Program-made: the position numbers and the translations under genes
Assembly (NCBI GenBank): GCA_964559435.1
Contig: CAZLHI010000008.1
Location: 43,079 to 107,078 of the forward strand
DNA length: 64,000 nt
Reading direction: 5' to 3'
From: Hebobacterum sp964559435
GTDB taxonomy: Bacteria > Armatimonadota > Hebobacteria > Hebobacterales > Hebobacteraceae
The notes under the pieces: model-generated
Seen by the model: the letters and a program-made list of their open reading frames with translations, nothing else
What the model was told of the DNA's origin: nothing
Databases searched by the model: none
Part shown: one piece after another, positions 40,769 through 49,609 of the stretch
Position numbering within the stretch: position 1 is the first letter of the stretch
Layout of the letters: each line of letters starts with the position of its first letter

Positions 40769-43675
40769 ATGTGGTTGTCTTTTTCCAGACCCGCATACTT
40801 GCTGCTGCTGCCGGTCGCCGGCGGATTGCTCTGGTGGTCCGGCCGCGTCAGCTACGCCGACCTGAGCGGGGCGCGCCGTTGGGCCGCCTGGGCGTTGCGG
40901 GCCGTGATCGTGGCCGCCATGATCTTCGCCCTGGCCGGCGCGCAGTTGGTCAAGCGGAGCAAAGAACTCGTCGTGGTCTTCGCCCTCGACGGATCCTTCA
41001 GCGTGCCGGCCGAGGAGCGGTCCCGCGGGCTGGAGTTCATTCAGGCATCTTTGAGCCATCGCAGGCCGGTAGACCGCGCCGCTCTCGTCGTGTTCGGCCG
41101 CGAGGCGGCCGTCGAGTCTGAGCGCCTGCGTGCGAGAGAGAGAATAGAGATCGCTTCCCGCCCGGACCCGGGACATACTGACATAGCCGGAGGCCTGCGG
41201 CTCGCCCTCGGCCTGTTGCCCCCGGAGGCGGCAGGCCGCGTTGTGCTTCTCTCGGACGGCAACGAGAACATCGGCTCCGTCACTCCGGAAGTCCTGCTCG
41301 CCCGCGCCAACGGCGTCCCTGTGGACGTCGTGCCGCTCCGCACGCGGCGAGCACGAGACGTCCTCGTGCGAGAGGTCCGGGCCCCTTCCCAGGCGCGGCG
41401 CGACGAACCATTCCCCGTCAACGTCACTGTCGAAGCCACGCAGCCCTCGGAGGCGACACTCACAGTTCTCGTAGACGACCAGCCGGTCGACAAGCTGCCG
41501 GTGACTCTCGCCGCAGGCGTCTCGGCCTTGAAGATACCACTATCCCTTCCGGAGTCGGGCTTCCACGAGGTGGAGGTCCTGCTCGAGAGTGACGCGCAGG
41601 CATGCCCGGAGAACGACCGCGGAGCGGCCTTTGTCCGCATCAAAGGAGAGCCCCACCTCCTGCTGCTGGACACCAACCCGGCCGACGCGCTGGCCCTCGC
41701 TCGCCGCCTCGAGACACAGGACATATCGGTTGACGCCGCCGGGCCGCAGGCGGTGCCGACCAACACAGCCGATCTCGAACGCTACGACGCCGTCTATCTC
41801 TCCAACTTGCCTGCCTACATGATGACCGATCATCAGATGGAGATGCTGCGTGACGCCACGCGCGACCGCGGCATCGGGCTCGGCATGATAGGCGGGGAGT
41901 TCTCATTCGGCGCCGGCGGCTACTATCGCACACCCGTCGAAGAGGCCTTGCCCGTGGACATGGATGTCACGAAGAACCGCGTCTTCCCCGGCTCGGCCGT
42001 GCTGATGGTGATGGACACTTCGGGCAGCATGGGCGCGATCGAGGATGGCCGCGAGAAGATCGAGCTGGCGGCGGAGGCCGCCTGCGCGGTCGTGGACCTT
42101 CTCCAGCCCTACGACTCCGTGGGACTCATCGCCAGTGACCCCCGGCCGACCTCCGTCTGTGAGCTCCGGCGGGTCAGCAACAAGAACCTGGTCAAGCGAG
42201 ATATCCGCTCCGTTCGGGCCGGCGGCGGTGGCATCGCATGTTATCCATCGCTCAGCGCGGCCTATAACGTTCTCCAGGGCACCAAGTCTCCCATTCGGCA
42301 CATCATCCTGCTGGCGGACGGGAGCGACTGTGACGAGCAGCCGGGCTGCGTGCCGCTGGTCGCGCAGATGGCAAAAGAGCGGATCACCGTGACAGCCATT
42401 GCGTTCGGCGACGGGCCGCACGTTCCGTTCCTGAAAGAGGTCGCCGCAACCGGCGACGGGCAGTTCTACCTCACCGAGATGGCCCGCGATCTGAAGAAGA
42501 TCTTCACCCGAGAGACACTCACCGTCGCCAAGTCGGTGCTGGTGGAAGAGGCCTTCCGCCCAGCGCTGGCCGACAGCACGGCTCCCATCTCTGGCCTCGA
42601 CTGGTCCGCGGCCCCGCCCCTTCTGGGCTATGTTGCGACGTCGCCCAAGTCGCTGGCGCGTGTGCCGCTGTTGTCCCACAAAGAGGACCCGGTCTTCGCC
42701 CACTGGCAGTACGGCCTCGGCCGAAGCATTGCCTTCACCTCCGACGCCAAGCCGCACTGGGCCGCTCACTGGCTGGGCTGGGACGGCTTCTCGAAGTTCT
42801 GGGGCCAGACGGTCCGCTGGAGCCTGCGCAACCTCACCTCCGATGTTCTGTACCCAAAGGTCGAACGCCAGGGCGATCAGGCGCGCATCGTGGTGGACGC
42901 AGTCGCACCCGACGGGTCGCTCATTAACGGGCTCACGATACGAGGGACCGCTAACGGCCCGAGCGGACGCCGAGAGGAGGTAGCTCTTTCCCAGGTTGCG
43001 CCCGGGCGCTACGAGACCGTCGTCGCGGCAGCCGACAGCGGCGCCTATGTCCTGGGGCTGTCAGCCAGCGGCCCCGCGGGCGTCAGCGCGCAGCAGACGT
43101 TCGGCTTCGAGGTTGGCTATCCGCCGGACTTCGCCGAAACGCAGACACAGGAGGCCTTCCTCCTCGGAATTGCAGGTCAAACGGGGGGCCGGTTGCTGGA
43201 TGACCCCTCCGGGGTCTTCATGCCGCCAACGGTGACGCCGAGGGCGCCCATCGACATCTGGCGCAGCCTGCTCTGGCTGGCCGTTCTCCTGCTGCCGCTC
43301 GACGTGGCCGTTCGCCGGCTGGTGGTGAGGAGGGAGGATCTGGAGCTCTTCACTCGCCCGGTCGTGGAGGCCGCCGCCAGGATACGCAGGCGCCGCGCCG
43401 CTCGCGCGGTAGCGAGAGAGGAGCACATGGGGCGTCTGCTCGCGCGCAAGAAAGCTGTGCGAGCGCGTTCGGATGCAGAGGCGCCCGCTCCGGCGCGGGA
43501 TAGTGGTAGGCTGCGACCGGGGGTCCCACCCGCGAGCCCGACCCCGCCGGAACCCGAGTCGCCCGCGGCCACTCAACCTGAGGAAGAAGCGCCCGAAGCA
43601 CCGGGCGGACCGGCGCGAAGCACTGCAGAGCATCTCCTGGAGCTGAAGCGAAGACGGCGAAAGACGCGCGGGTAG
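40769..43675 (+). CDS. large membrane protein with two VWA domains
   Basis: 968 residues, third of the VWA/DUF58 set, 3 bp after the previous stop. Two N-terminal helices; a first VWA with D74-GSFS (ALDGSFSVPAEE); a segment like a class I amidotransferase fold (LLLDTNPADALALARRLE, GIGLGMIGGEFSFGAGGYY); a second VWA with D416-TSGSMGAIEDG; a C-terminal extracytoplasmic domain; a helix near 830-850; and a basic, Pro/Glu-rich cytoplasmic tail (PASPTPPEPESPAA). Duplicated VWA domains in one chain suggest it binds two ligands or two partners. The stop codon lies in a 10-bp tandem repeat. Confidence 0.88.
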   Translation: MWLSFSRPAYLLLLPVAGGLLWWSGRVSYADLSGARRWAAWALRAVIVAAMIFALAGAQLVKRSKELVVVFALDGSFSVPAEERSRGLEFIQASLSHRRPVDRAALVVFGREAAVESERLRARERIEIASRPDPGHTDIAGGLRLALGLLPPEAAGRVVLLSDGNENIGSVTPEVLLARANGVPVDVVPLRTRRARDVLVREVRAPSQARRDEPFPVNVTVEATQPSEATLTVLVDDQPVDKLPVTLAAGVSALKIPLSLPESGFHEVEVLLESDAQACPENDRGAAFVRIKGEPHLLLLDTNPADALALARRLETQDISVDAAGPQAVPTNTADLERYDAVYLSNLPAYMMTDHQMEMLRDATRDRGIGLGMIGGEFSFGAGGYYRTPVEEALPVDMDVTKNRVFPGSAVLMVMDTSGSMGAIEDGREKIELAAEAACAVVDLLQPYDSVGLIASDPRPTSVCELRRVSNKNLVKRDIRSVRAGGGGIACYPSLSAAYNVLQGTKSPIRHIILLADGSDCDEQPGCVPLVAQMAKERITVTAIAFGDGPHVPFLKEVAATGDGQFYLTEMARDLKKIFTRETLTVAKSVLVEEAFRPALADSTAPISGLDWSAAPPLLGYVATSPKSLARVPLLSHKEDPVFAHWQYGLGRSIAFTSDAKPHWAAHWLGWDGFSKFWGQTVRWSLRNLTSDVLYPKVERQGDQARIVVDAVAPDGSLINGLTIRGTANGPSGRREEVALSQVAPGRYETVVAAADSGAYVLGLSASGPAGVSAQQTFGFEVGYPPDFAETQTQEAFLLGIAGQTGGRLLDDPSGVFMPPTVTPRAPIDIWRSLLWLAVLLLPLDVAVRRLVVRREDLELFTRPVVEAAARIRRRRAARAVAREEHMGRLLARKKAVRARSDAEAPAPARDSGRLRPGVPPASPTPPEPESPAATQPEEEAPEAPGGPARSTAEHLLELKRRRRKTRG

Positions 43676-43700
43676 CCGCCGGTAGCCGCGGGTAGCCGCT
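43671..43700 (+). repeat. 10-bp tandem repeat, three copies, over a stop codon
   Basis: GGTAGCCGC plus one variable base (C, G, T) repeats three times. The TAG of the first copy is the stop of the preceding VWA gene. Its start in the last codons means copy-number change would not shift the protein end, but it does make this a possible slippage site. Confidence 0.85.
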
Positions 43701-43883
43701 GGGACAGGAGCGGCAGCGCCGGATGCGCCCAACGGGCCGGGGCCTCGCCTTGGCAGAAGAAGCAGCAGGCTGCGCGGCACCGGTCTCGAAACTGCCAGGC
43801 GAGGGTAATCCGTTCTCGTGAGGGGCTTCCGAGACGCTTGTTGCTGAGTGCAGCGGCCTGGGCCGGGAGTGGAGGAAACAGCG

Positions 43884-44678
43884 ATGCCTGAGCTGCCCGA
43901 TGTCGCCGGCTTCCAGCGCTACCTGGACTCCACGTCTCTGCATCAGAAGATCGTCGGCACCAGGGTGAGCGACCAGCGGATCCTGGACGACGTCTCCGCC
44001 CGACAGCTCTCCCGACATCTCGTCGGCCGAGTGCTCGACGAGACGATGCGCTACGGCAAGTACCTCTTCGCCAGGGCCGCCGCCGAGGGATGGCTTGTGC
44101 TGCATTTCGGAATGACCGGCTCGCTGGCCTACTACGGCCGAGGTGAGCGGGCCCCGGAGTACGCTCGCACAACCCTCGACTTCGAGAATGGGTGCCATCT
44201 CGCATACATCAACAAGCGAATGCTCGGGAAGGTGGCCTTCACCTCAGACCTGGCCGCCTACATCGAAAAGCAGGGCCTGGGCCCTGACGCCCTGTCGAAA
44301 CGCCTGAGCGGCCCGGAGTTTGCGCGGCTGCTCGAGGGGCGCAGCGGCCCCATCAAGGCGCGGCTGATGGACCAGTCCTTGCTCGCAGGAATTGGCAACG
44401 AGTACAGCGACGAGATTCTATTCCAAGCCGGGCTGCACCCTCAACTCGACGCCGCCAGGCTGAGGGCGGCCGACCTGCAGCAGTTGTACCGCGTCATGCG
44501 ACGCGTGCTTCGCCTGGCGGCCGACAAGGGCGGGGACGTCAGCAGATTCCCCAAGGGCTACTTCCTTCCCAATCGTGAGAAAGGCGCGCCCTGCCCAGGT
44601 TGTGGGGAAGAGGTCAAGAAGATCGTCGTCGTTGGCCGCTCCGGGTACTTCTGCCCGCAGTGCCAGAAGCGGAAGTAG
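43884..44678 (+). CDS. Fpg/Nei-family DNA glycosylase
   Basis: 264 residues. The N-terminus MPELPDVAGF supplies the catalytic Pro2 and Glu3 (the usual PELPEV has Asp in place of the last Glu here). The conserved Lys lies in RYGKYLFA, the H2TH region in DQSLLAGIGNEYSDE, and a C-terminal zinc finger is C-x2-C-x16-C-x2-C (CPGC ... CPQC). Removes oxidised bases and cuts at the abasic site. ATG 43884 is required because Pro2 must follow it; GGAGGA lies upstream. Longer ORF starts would abolish the enzyme. Confidence 0.9.
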   Translation: MPELPDVAGFQRYLDSTSLHQKIVGTRVSDQRILDDVSARQLSRHLVGRVLDETMRYGKYLFARAAAEGWLVLHFGMTGSLAYYGRGERAPEYARTTLDFENGCHLAYINKRMLGKVAFTSDLAAYIEKQGLGPDALSKRLSGPEFARLLEGRSGPIKARLMDQSLLAGIGNEYSDEILFQAGLHPQLDAARLRAADLQQLYRVMRRVLRLAADKGGDVSRFPKGYFLPNREKGAPCPGCGEEVKKIVVVGRSGYFCPQCQKRK

Positions 44679-44720
44679 CGATATGCGTGCCACCGCGCCA
44701 TAGATAGGGAGGCCACGGGC

Positions 44721-45452
44721 ATGAGCCGAGAAAGCGGCCGCCTCAGAATCGGCACCTCCGGCTATCAGTACGACCACTGGTCCGGCATCTTCTACCCCGA
44801 GAACATCCGCAAGCGCGAGTGGTTCATCTATTACGCGCAGCACTTCGATACGGTCGAGATCAACAACACCTTCTATCACCTGCCCAAGGCGAAGACTTTC
44901 CAGCGATGGCATGACCAAGCCCCGCCCGGGTTCTGCTACACGCTCAAGTTCAGCCGATATGGCAGTCACCTGAAGAAGCTGAAGGAGTCGAAGCAGTCCA
45001 TCGGCCAGTTCATGGAACGGGCGGCCCATCTGGGTCGTTTTCTCGGCCCGATCCTGGTCCAGCTTCCGCCGCGGTGGAAGGCGAATCCCAGCCGCCTGGC
45101 CGACTTCCTCGCCGCTGCCCCCTCGGACCAGCGCTGGGCCGTTGAATTCCGCGACCCGAGCTGGCTCTGTGACGAGATATACGAGATACTCAGAGCCTAC
45201 GACGCGGCTCTCTGCATCCACGACCTGATCGAAGACCATCCCAGAGTCCTGACCGCCGACTGGGTCTACTTGCGCTATCACGGCGCTGGGGATGGTGGCG
45301 AGTACACCGCTGCCTACCTGTCACGCCAAGCAGGCGCAATACAGGACTACCTCTCGAGCGGCCTCGACGTCTTCGCCTATTTCAACAACGACGCCGAGGG
45401 GTATGCAGTGGGCAACGCCGGCGACCTTCGCCGCCGGGTCCAGCGGAGCTGA
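44721..45452 (+). CDS. DUF72 family protein (YecE-like)
   Basis: 243 residues. DUF72 signature RIGTSGYQYDHWSGIFYP, HFDTVEINNTFYHLP, KFSRYGSHLKKL, and AVEFRDPSW, closing with FAYFNNDAEGYAVGNA. A TIM-barrel family found in bacteria and archaea with no firmly established reaction. Forty-two bp after the DNA glycosylase on the same strand, so probably cotranscribed. Confidence 0.9.
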   Translation: MSRESGRLRIGTSGYQYDHWSGIFYPENIRKREWFIYYAQHFDTVEINNTFYHLPKAKTFQRWHDQAPPGFCYTLKFSRYGSHLKKLKESKQSIGQFMERAAHLGRFLGPILVQLPPRWKANPSRLADFLAAAPSDQRWAVEFRDPSWLCDEIYEILRAYDAALCIHDLIEDHPRVLTADWVYLRYHGAGDGGEYTAAYLSRQAGAIQDYLSSGLDVFAYFNNDAEGYAVGNAGDLRRRVQRS

Positions 45453-45503
45453 AGGCGACCGCGGCGGGGCCGCCTCCCAACAGGGACGACGCGGCTGGTG
45501 TCG

Positions 45504-47273
45504 TCACGTCAGGGCCATCTGTCCGACGCCCATTCTCCTGTGAGTTGCCGCGAGGGCGGCGGCCACCTCCTGCCATGGACGATCGTCATGGCGGAACAGC
45601 CCTCGGTTCGCCTCTCTCTGCTCGTTGACGATGTCCTTCCAAATGAACCAGTGAGAGCCGACCACGAAGGGCATGTTGAAGAAGTCGATCGTAACCCGGG
45701 CCGCCTGCAGTGCGCGCTCCGACTGCGTAGGGAGAAGCTCGTTGAACGACCAGTCGAGCTTGTCGGGCTTGCCGTAGAGGCCCGAATCGGCGGCGGGAAC
45801 GGACCACTCGCCAACGATGACCGGCAGCCCGGTCTTCTCGTGGGCCATGCGGTAGATCTCGCGCTCGTCCTCGCTGAGCCCCGGCCGCTGATTCGCCGGA
45901 TAGAGGTTCACAGCGACCGCGTCGTAGGCGCGGTAGAGATCCAGCAGATCGATCCAGCCGCCGACATCGCCCAGCATGAAGCGGTTCGAGATGATGAGAT
46001 GGTCCGGGTCGGCCTCCCGCCACGCTCGGATCGTCACGTCTATGTATCGCTTGACTATCTCCCGCTCGAAGGCCCGGAAGTCTTCATACATTCGGCCCTT
46101 GCACACGACTGGGCCCGGCTTCTTCGCCATCAAGTCATCGAATGACGGGAACGCCGTCCCCCACGCCCGATTCAGATCGTCAATCCCGGCGTACTGGTTC
46201 TGTAGGTGCTGCTTGAGCGCGGCCGCGCAGTTCTTCGACCACACGTGCCGGTAGAGCTCTCGGTGCCCCACCTCGTTGTCGGCGAACCATCCCACAAACC
46301 ACGGCTTCCCTCGCACCGGCTCCGCCCGGCGCCGCGCCTGCTCGCGGTACCACTGCTCGAATCGCGGATCGAACGGGTCCGGGAAGTCGTGGTCCCACCC
46401 AGTGTCCTGGCCATTCGCATCGACGAGCGCGTCGTACTGATCGGCGTGGGTCGGCGTCTTGATGGCGGAGAACATGGCGAAGGGCGGCTTGCCCTGGGAC
46501 ATCAGGATGTCGTTGAGCTCGCCCCACCGCACGATGTCGGTCCAGCCGGCCAGCGAGTTGAACCCACACCGATAGAGAAACTCAGCGTGCTCCAGCCCTG
46601 TCCGCCGATAATCCTCCTCCTTCGTGAACCAGGGTCCATCGGTCCCCAGCGAGTAGAACCCTCGCCCCTCGGGCGCCACCAGCCACCACGTTCCATCCCG
46701 CTCGGCCAGCCGGAAGAAGTCACCCTTCTCGAAGTCGTCCGGCGCGGCCGCCCGCCTCGGTTCGGCAGCCTCCCTGCCGGCCAAGAACGGCACAGCCTCG
46801 GCGGCCGCCTCGAGCTTCGCGAAGGAGATCTTCCCCTCGGTCTTTTCCGACAGCCCGAAGCTCAGCACGATCCGGTTCGAGCTGGGCGCCGCCACGCGTA
46901 TCGCGAACTCGAAGGGAGCCCACTGCGGCGCAGCACCCAGCCACATGGTCTTCGCGCCTATCCGCTTGTCGTCTCTGTAGAACGTGACGCCGACCCGAAC
47001 ACCGGAGTGCCGGACGCCCTCGGTCTTATACATGCCGCGGATTGTGCCGGTCGTGAGCGGAAGCGCTTCGCTGTACTCAAAGCCCGCGAACCAGCCCCCG
47101 GCCAGCCAGGGGCCGACCTCGAGAATCGGGCCGTGCTCTGGGTCGCTGCCGATATGCACTGAGACGGCCTCGCTGTCGGAAACGCCTTCGACCGGGGTGA
47201 ACTTCTCTTTCCAGCGTCCCTCCTCGATGGGTAACTGCTCGGCATGATCGGCGCCGCTCGCATCGAGACTCAC
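45504..47273 (-). CDS. clan GH-A glycoside hydrolase with N-terminal carbohydrate-binding-like domain
   Basis: 589 residues. Residues 1-165 look like a beta-sandwich (LEVGPWLAGGWFAGFEY, RVGVTFYRDDKRIGA). From about 185 a TIM barrel begins (DFFRLAERDGTWWLVAPEGRG, GFNSLAGWTDIVRWGEL). Acid/base Glu in GWFADNEVGHRELY and nucleophile Glu in LPVIVGEWSVPAAD fit clan GH-A; the text after the first Glu (QHLQNQYAGIDDLNRAWGTAF) resembles GH42 and agarase-type enzymes. No signal peptide. GTG 47273 follows AGGAGGAG. The family number needs a profile search. Confidence 0.8.
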   Translation of the reverse strand: MSLDASGADHAEQLPIEEGRWKEKFTPVEGVSDSEAVSVHIGSDPEHGPILEVGPWLAGGWFAGFEYSEALPLTTGTIRGMYKTEGVRHSGVRVGVTFYRDDKRIGAKTMWLGAAPQWAPFEFAIRVAAPSSNRIVLSFGLSEKTEGKISFAKLEAAAEAVPFLAGREAAEPRRAAAPDDFEKGDFFRLAERDGTWWLVAPEGRGFYSLGTDGPWFTKEEDYRRTGLEHAEFLYRCGFNSLAGWTDIVRWGELNDILMSQGKPPFAMFSAIKTPTHADQYDALVDANGQDTGWDHDFPDPFDPRFEQWYREQARRRAEPVRGKPWFVGWFADNEVGHRELYRHVWSKNCAAALKQHLQNQYAGIDDLNRAWGTAFPSFDDLMAKKPGPVVCKGRMYEDFRAFEREIVKRYIDVTIRAWREADPDHLIISNRFMLGDVGGWIDLLDLYRAYDAVAVNLYPANQRPGLSEDEREIYRMAHEKTGLPVIVGEWSVPAADSGLYGKPDKLDWSFNELLPTQSERALQAARVTIDFFNMPFVVGSHWFIWKDIVNEQREANRGLFRHDDRPWQEVAAALAATHRRMGVGQMALT

Positions 47274-47457
47274 AGTGGCTCTCCTCCTGGCGGGGCCCGC
47301 GCCTCAGGGTTCCTCTTCCGAAGGGGCGCCCGCCGAGGGGCCGGGGTTCGGCGAGGGTAAGCGGCGCCCTGCCGACGTCAAGGCCGGTAGGGCGAAGAAT
47401 GGCAGGGAATGACAAGCATGCGCGAGCATCGCGCACGATGGCAGGCGGGGAGCCGTG

Positions 47458-48267
47458 CTAGGAGGCGGCCTGACGCACGCCCTCCAGGCTCTGCTCGAAC
47501 AGGCGGACGTCTTCTCCAAGCTCGTTCGGCCTGGGCTTCGTGTAAATACCGACGCAGACGGCGTCGCCCGGCCGCATGTGGCCCGCGGCATAGTCGAAGG
47601 CCGCGCGGGGATCGTTGCGGCCGGAGGCCATGATCTTGTAGTGAATGGCCGGCTTGGAGAGATGCTGGATGGCCGCGACCATGCGCTCGCGATCGGCGTC
47701 GTCGTACCTCTCCTCGGTCGGGTCAAGGTGCTCAGGGCTTTTGTCTCGGGGGACGGGGTTGTAGTAGGAGCACATGTAGAAGTCGCATTCCAGGTGCGCC
47801 TCCGCCCACTCGAAGATCTCGGGCGTGTGCCCCGCGACGCCGGCCGGGAGGCCCGCGTCGTGGATCATGTCGATGACCGTCGGGATCTCCTCGAGGCGGC
47901 CATGGATGCGATAGTGATCCATCTCCCCGCCGTGGATGAAGGCGGCCTTCGCCCCGAAGCGGATGCCGTTCAAGGCACCACGCTCGGGCGTCCCGATCTC
48001 CGGGCAGGTCTGCGCGATCCATTGAATCGTGCCGCCCTCATCCCAGTGCTCCATAAGGGTCCGGATGATGTGATGATCGGCCCGGCCGATGTGGGCGGTG
48101 ATGCCGAGGCGCTCCGCCTCTCTGTACGTCTCCTTGATTCGCTCGCACGTGTAGTAGTGCCGCTGCTCGTCATCGGTCTGCCAGCTTTGATGGCTGAAGC
48201 CACTGAACGGATTGCCGCCGAGGATGAATCGACTCACTTCGAGGTCGCCAAGCTTGACGTGTTCCAC
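47458..48267 (-). CDS. TIM-barrel hypothetical protein
   Basis: 269 residues beginning with a GTG (MEHVKLGDLEVSRFILGGNPFSGFSHQ). The order of segments (ITAHIGRADHHIIRTL, AAFIHGGEMDHYRIHG, LPAGVAGHTPEIFEWAEAH, CDFYMCSYYNPVPRD, HYKIMASGRNDP) suggests an eight-stranded barrel with His/Asp at strand ends, as in metal-dependent aldolases or aldo/keto reductase relatives. I do not recognise a characterised family. It is 184 bp from the clan GH-A gene on the same strand. Function not assigned. Confidence 0.65.
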   Translation of the reverse strand: MEHVKLGDLEVSRFILGGNPFSGFSHQSWQTDDEQRHYYTCERIKETYREAERLGITAHIGRADHHIIRTLMEHWDEGGTIQWIAQTCPEIGTPERGALNGIRFGAKAAFIHGGEMDHYRIHGRLEEIPTVIDMIHDAGLPAGVAGHTPEIFEWAEAHLECDFYMCSYYNPVPRDKSPEHLDPTEERYDDADRERMVAAIQHLSKPAIHYKIMASGRNDPRAAFDYAAGHMRPGDAVCVGIYTKPRPNELGEDVRLFEQSLEGVRQAAS

Positions 48268-48298
48268 CGATGTGATTCTCCGATTGTTGCGCTCCTCT

Positions 48299-48490
48299 TC
48301 ACTTCGCCGGCTCCACCGACCATCCTATCTCCGCGGTGCCCATCGCAGGGTCTTCCCGATTCACGGGCAGCGCCCGGGCGCTGGCAAGCCCATAGTTGTC
48401 GCCTCCGAAGTTCCTTGGCTCTACGGGCAGGATGCTCGCGTCGCCAGAGGCCTTCCAGCCGACGCTGGGACCAGGGGCTGGAGCGCCCGC
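48299..48490 (-). pseudogene. probable C-terminal relic of an exported protein
   Basis: A minus-strand frame ends at a stop at 48299 and its last 60 residues read like a real protein (VEPRNFGGDNYGLASARALP, then GTAEIGWSVEPAK), unlike the Arg/Pro-rich shadow frames nearby. It fades upstream into the ExbB gene region without a start. Probably a beta-sandwich C-terminal fragment left by a rearrangement. It lies 31 bp upstream of the TIM-barrel gene on the same strand. Confidence 0.35.
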
Positions 48491-48545
48491 GACAATCCCC
48501 CTGGCACCGTGTCTAACGGGGACGGGCGGAAACACTACCGCAGCT

Positions 48546-49178
48546 ATGGAGGAAGCACACTTGTTCGACCCGATCCTAAAGGGTGGCATCGTGATGATTC
48601 CACTCCTGCTGTGTTCTGTCATTGCGCTGGTGATCTCCATCGAGCGCTGGCTCTATCTCCGCCACGCCCGGGTAGACACGAGCCGGCTGATGGGCAAGAT
48701 CCGCTCCGCGCTCGACGAAGGCTCGACCGAGCAAGCGCGCGGCATCTGCGAGGCCACGCCGGGGCCGATCGCGCGGGTTCTCGGCGCCAGCCTGGCCCAC
48801 TTCGACATGCCCAAGGAGGACCTGCGCGAGGTGGCGAGGGAAGAGGCCCTCGCGCAGCAGCCCGTGCTGGACGGCCGTCTGCCGGTGCTCGCCACGATGG
48901 TCACTATCGCGCCGCTGCTCGGCCTGCTCGGGACCATCTCCGGCCTCATCAAGGTCTTCCACGTCATTGCGGGCGGAGGAATCGGCGACGCGACCCAGCT
49001 CTCCGGAGGAATCGCGGAGGCGCTGATCACGACCTTCACGGGGCTTTCGATCGCCATTCCCTTCCTGGTCGTGTACAACGCCCTCTCCGGCCGCGTCGAG
49101 TCTCTGATGCATCAGATCGAGCTTCGCGTGACCGAGCTGCTGAACCTGCAGACGGCCAACGCGAGGGTGCGGTCATGA
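48546..49178 (+). CDS. exbB: ExbB/TolQ/MotA-family proton channel protein
   Basis: 210 residues with three helices in the ExbB arrangement: residues 11-31, then a cytoplasmic loop and two helices near 120-145 (LATMVTIAPLLGLLGTISGLIK) and 165-190. The TM2 motif APLLGLLGT and Thr/Ser residues line the proton path. ATG 48546 is chosen; the longer frame is unsupported. It energises TonB with ExbD. Its TGA overlaps the ExbD ATG. Confidence 0.9.
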   Translation: MEEAHLFDPILKGGIVMIPLLLCSVIALVISIERWLYLRHARVDTSRLMGKIRSALDEGSTEQARGICEATPGPIARVLGASLAHFDMPKEDLREVAREEALAQQPVLDGRLPVLATMVTIAPLLGLLGTISGLIKVFHVIAGGGIGDATQLSGGIAEALITTFTGLSIAIPFLVVYNALSGRVESLMHQIELRVTELLNLQTANARVRS

Positions 49179-49609
49179 GCGAGGCGTTCATTCTTCCGCG
49201 CCGCCGCCGGCGGATCAGGCCGTACCTGGACCTGACCGCGATGATCGACACGGTCTTCAACCTGCTGATCTTCTTTGCGGTCGCGTCTACCTTCGTCGGC
49301 GCCAGGGCCGGTATCGACCTGCGCCTGCCCAGCGCGAAGACCGCGCGGCCGGTGCCGGAGCGCGTCGTGCTCACGCTGCTGCCCGGCCAGCCGATCCAGG
49401 TCGATGGGCGCACTGTGCCCCACGAGGGGGTGGGTCCAGCTATCACTCGCCTGACCGGCGGCGATCTCGACACCCAGATCGTTGTGATGGCCGATGCCAG
49501 AGTCTCCTACGAGGAGCTGGTGGCGGCACTCGATGAGGTGCGGCTCGCCAAGTACCACCGCATCGCCCTGGCAGCTAAGGCGAAGACTGACGAGAAGCCG
49601 ACGCCTTGA
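49175..49609 (+). CDS. exbD: ExbD/TolR-family protein
   Basis: 144 residues. Cytoplasmic RRRRRIRPYLDLTAMID, then one helix (TVFNLLIFFAVASTFV) preceded by the essential Asp of ExbD (DLTAMIDTVFNLL), then a periplasmic domain with QIVVMADARVSYEELVAALDE. The start ATG shares 4 bp with the ExbB stop, and its own stop overlaps the TonB start (TTGA). Confidence 0.92.
   Translation: MSEAFILPRRRRRIRPYLDLTAMIDTVFNLLIFFAVASTFVGARAGIDLRLPSAKTARPVPERVVLTLLPGQPIQVDGRTVPHEGVGPAITRLTGGDLDTQIVVMADARVSYEELVAALDEVRLAKYHRIALAAKAKTDEKPTP

Noticed and set aside
45453..45510. Terminator hairpin between the DUF72 and GH genes
   Set aside because: Short GC stems are present but no T run on either strand.
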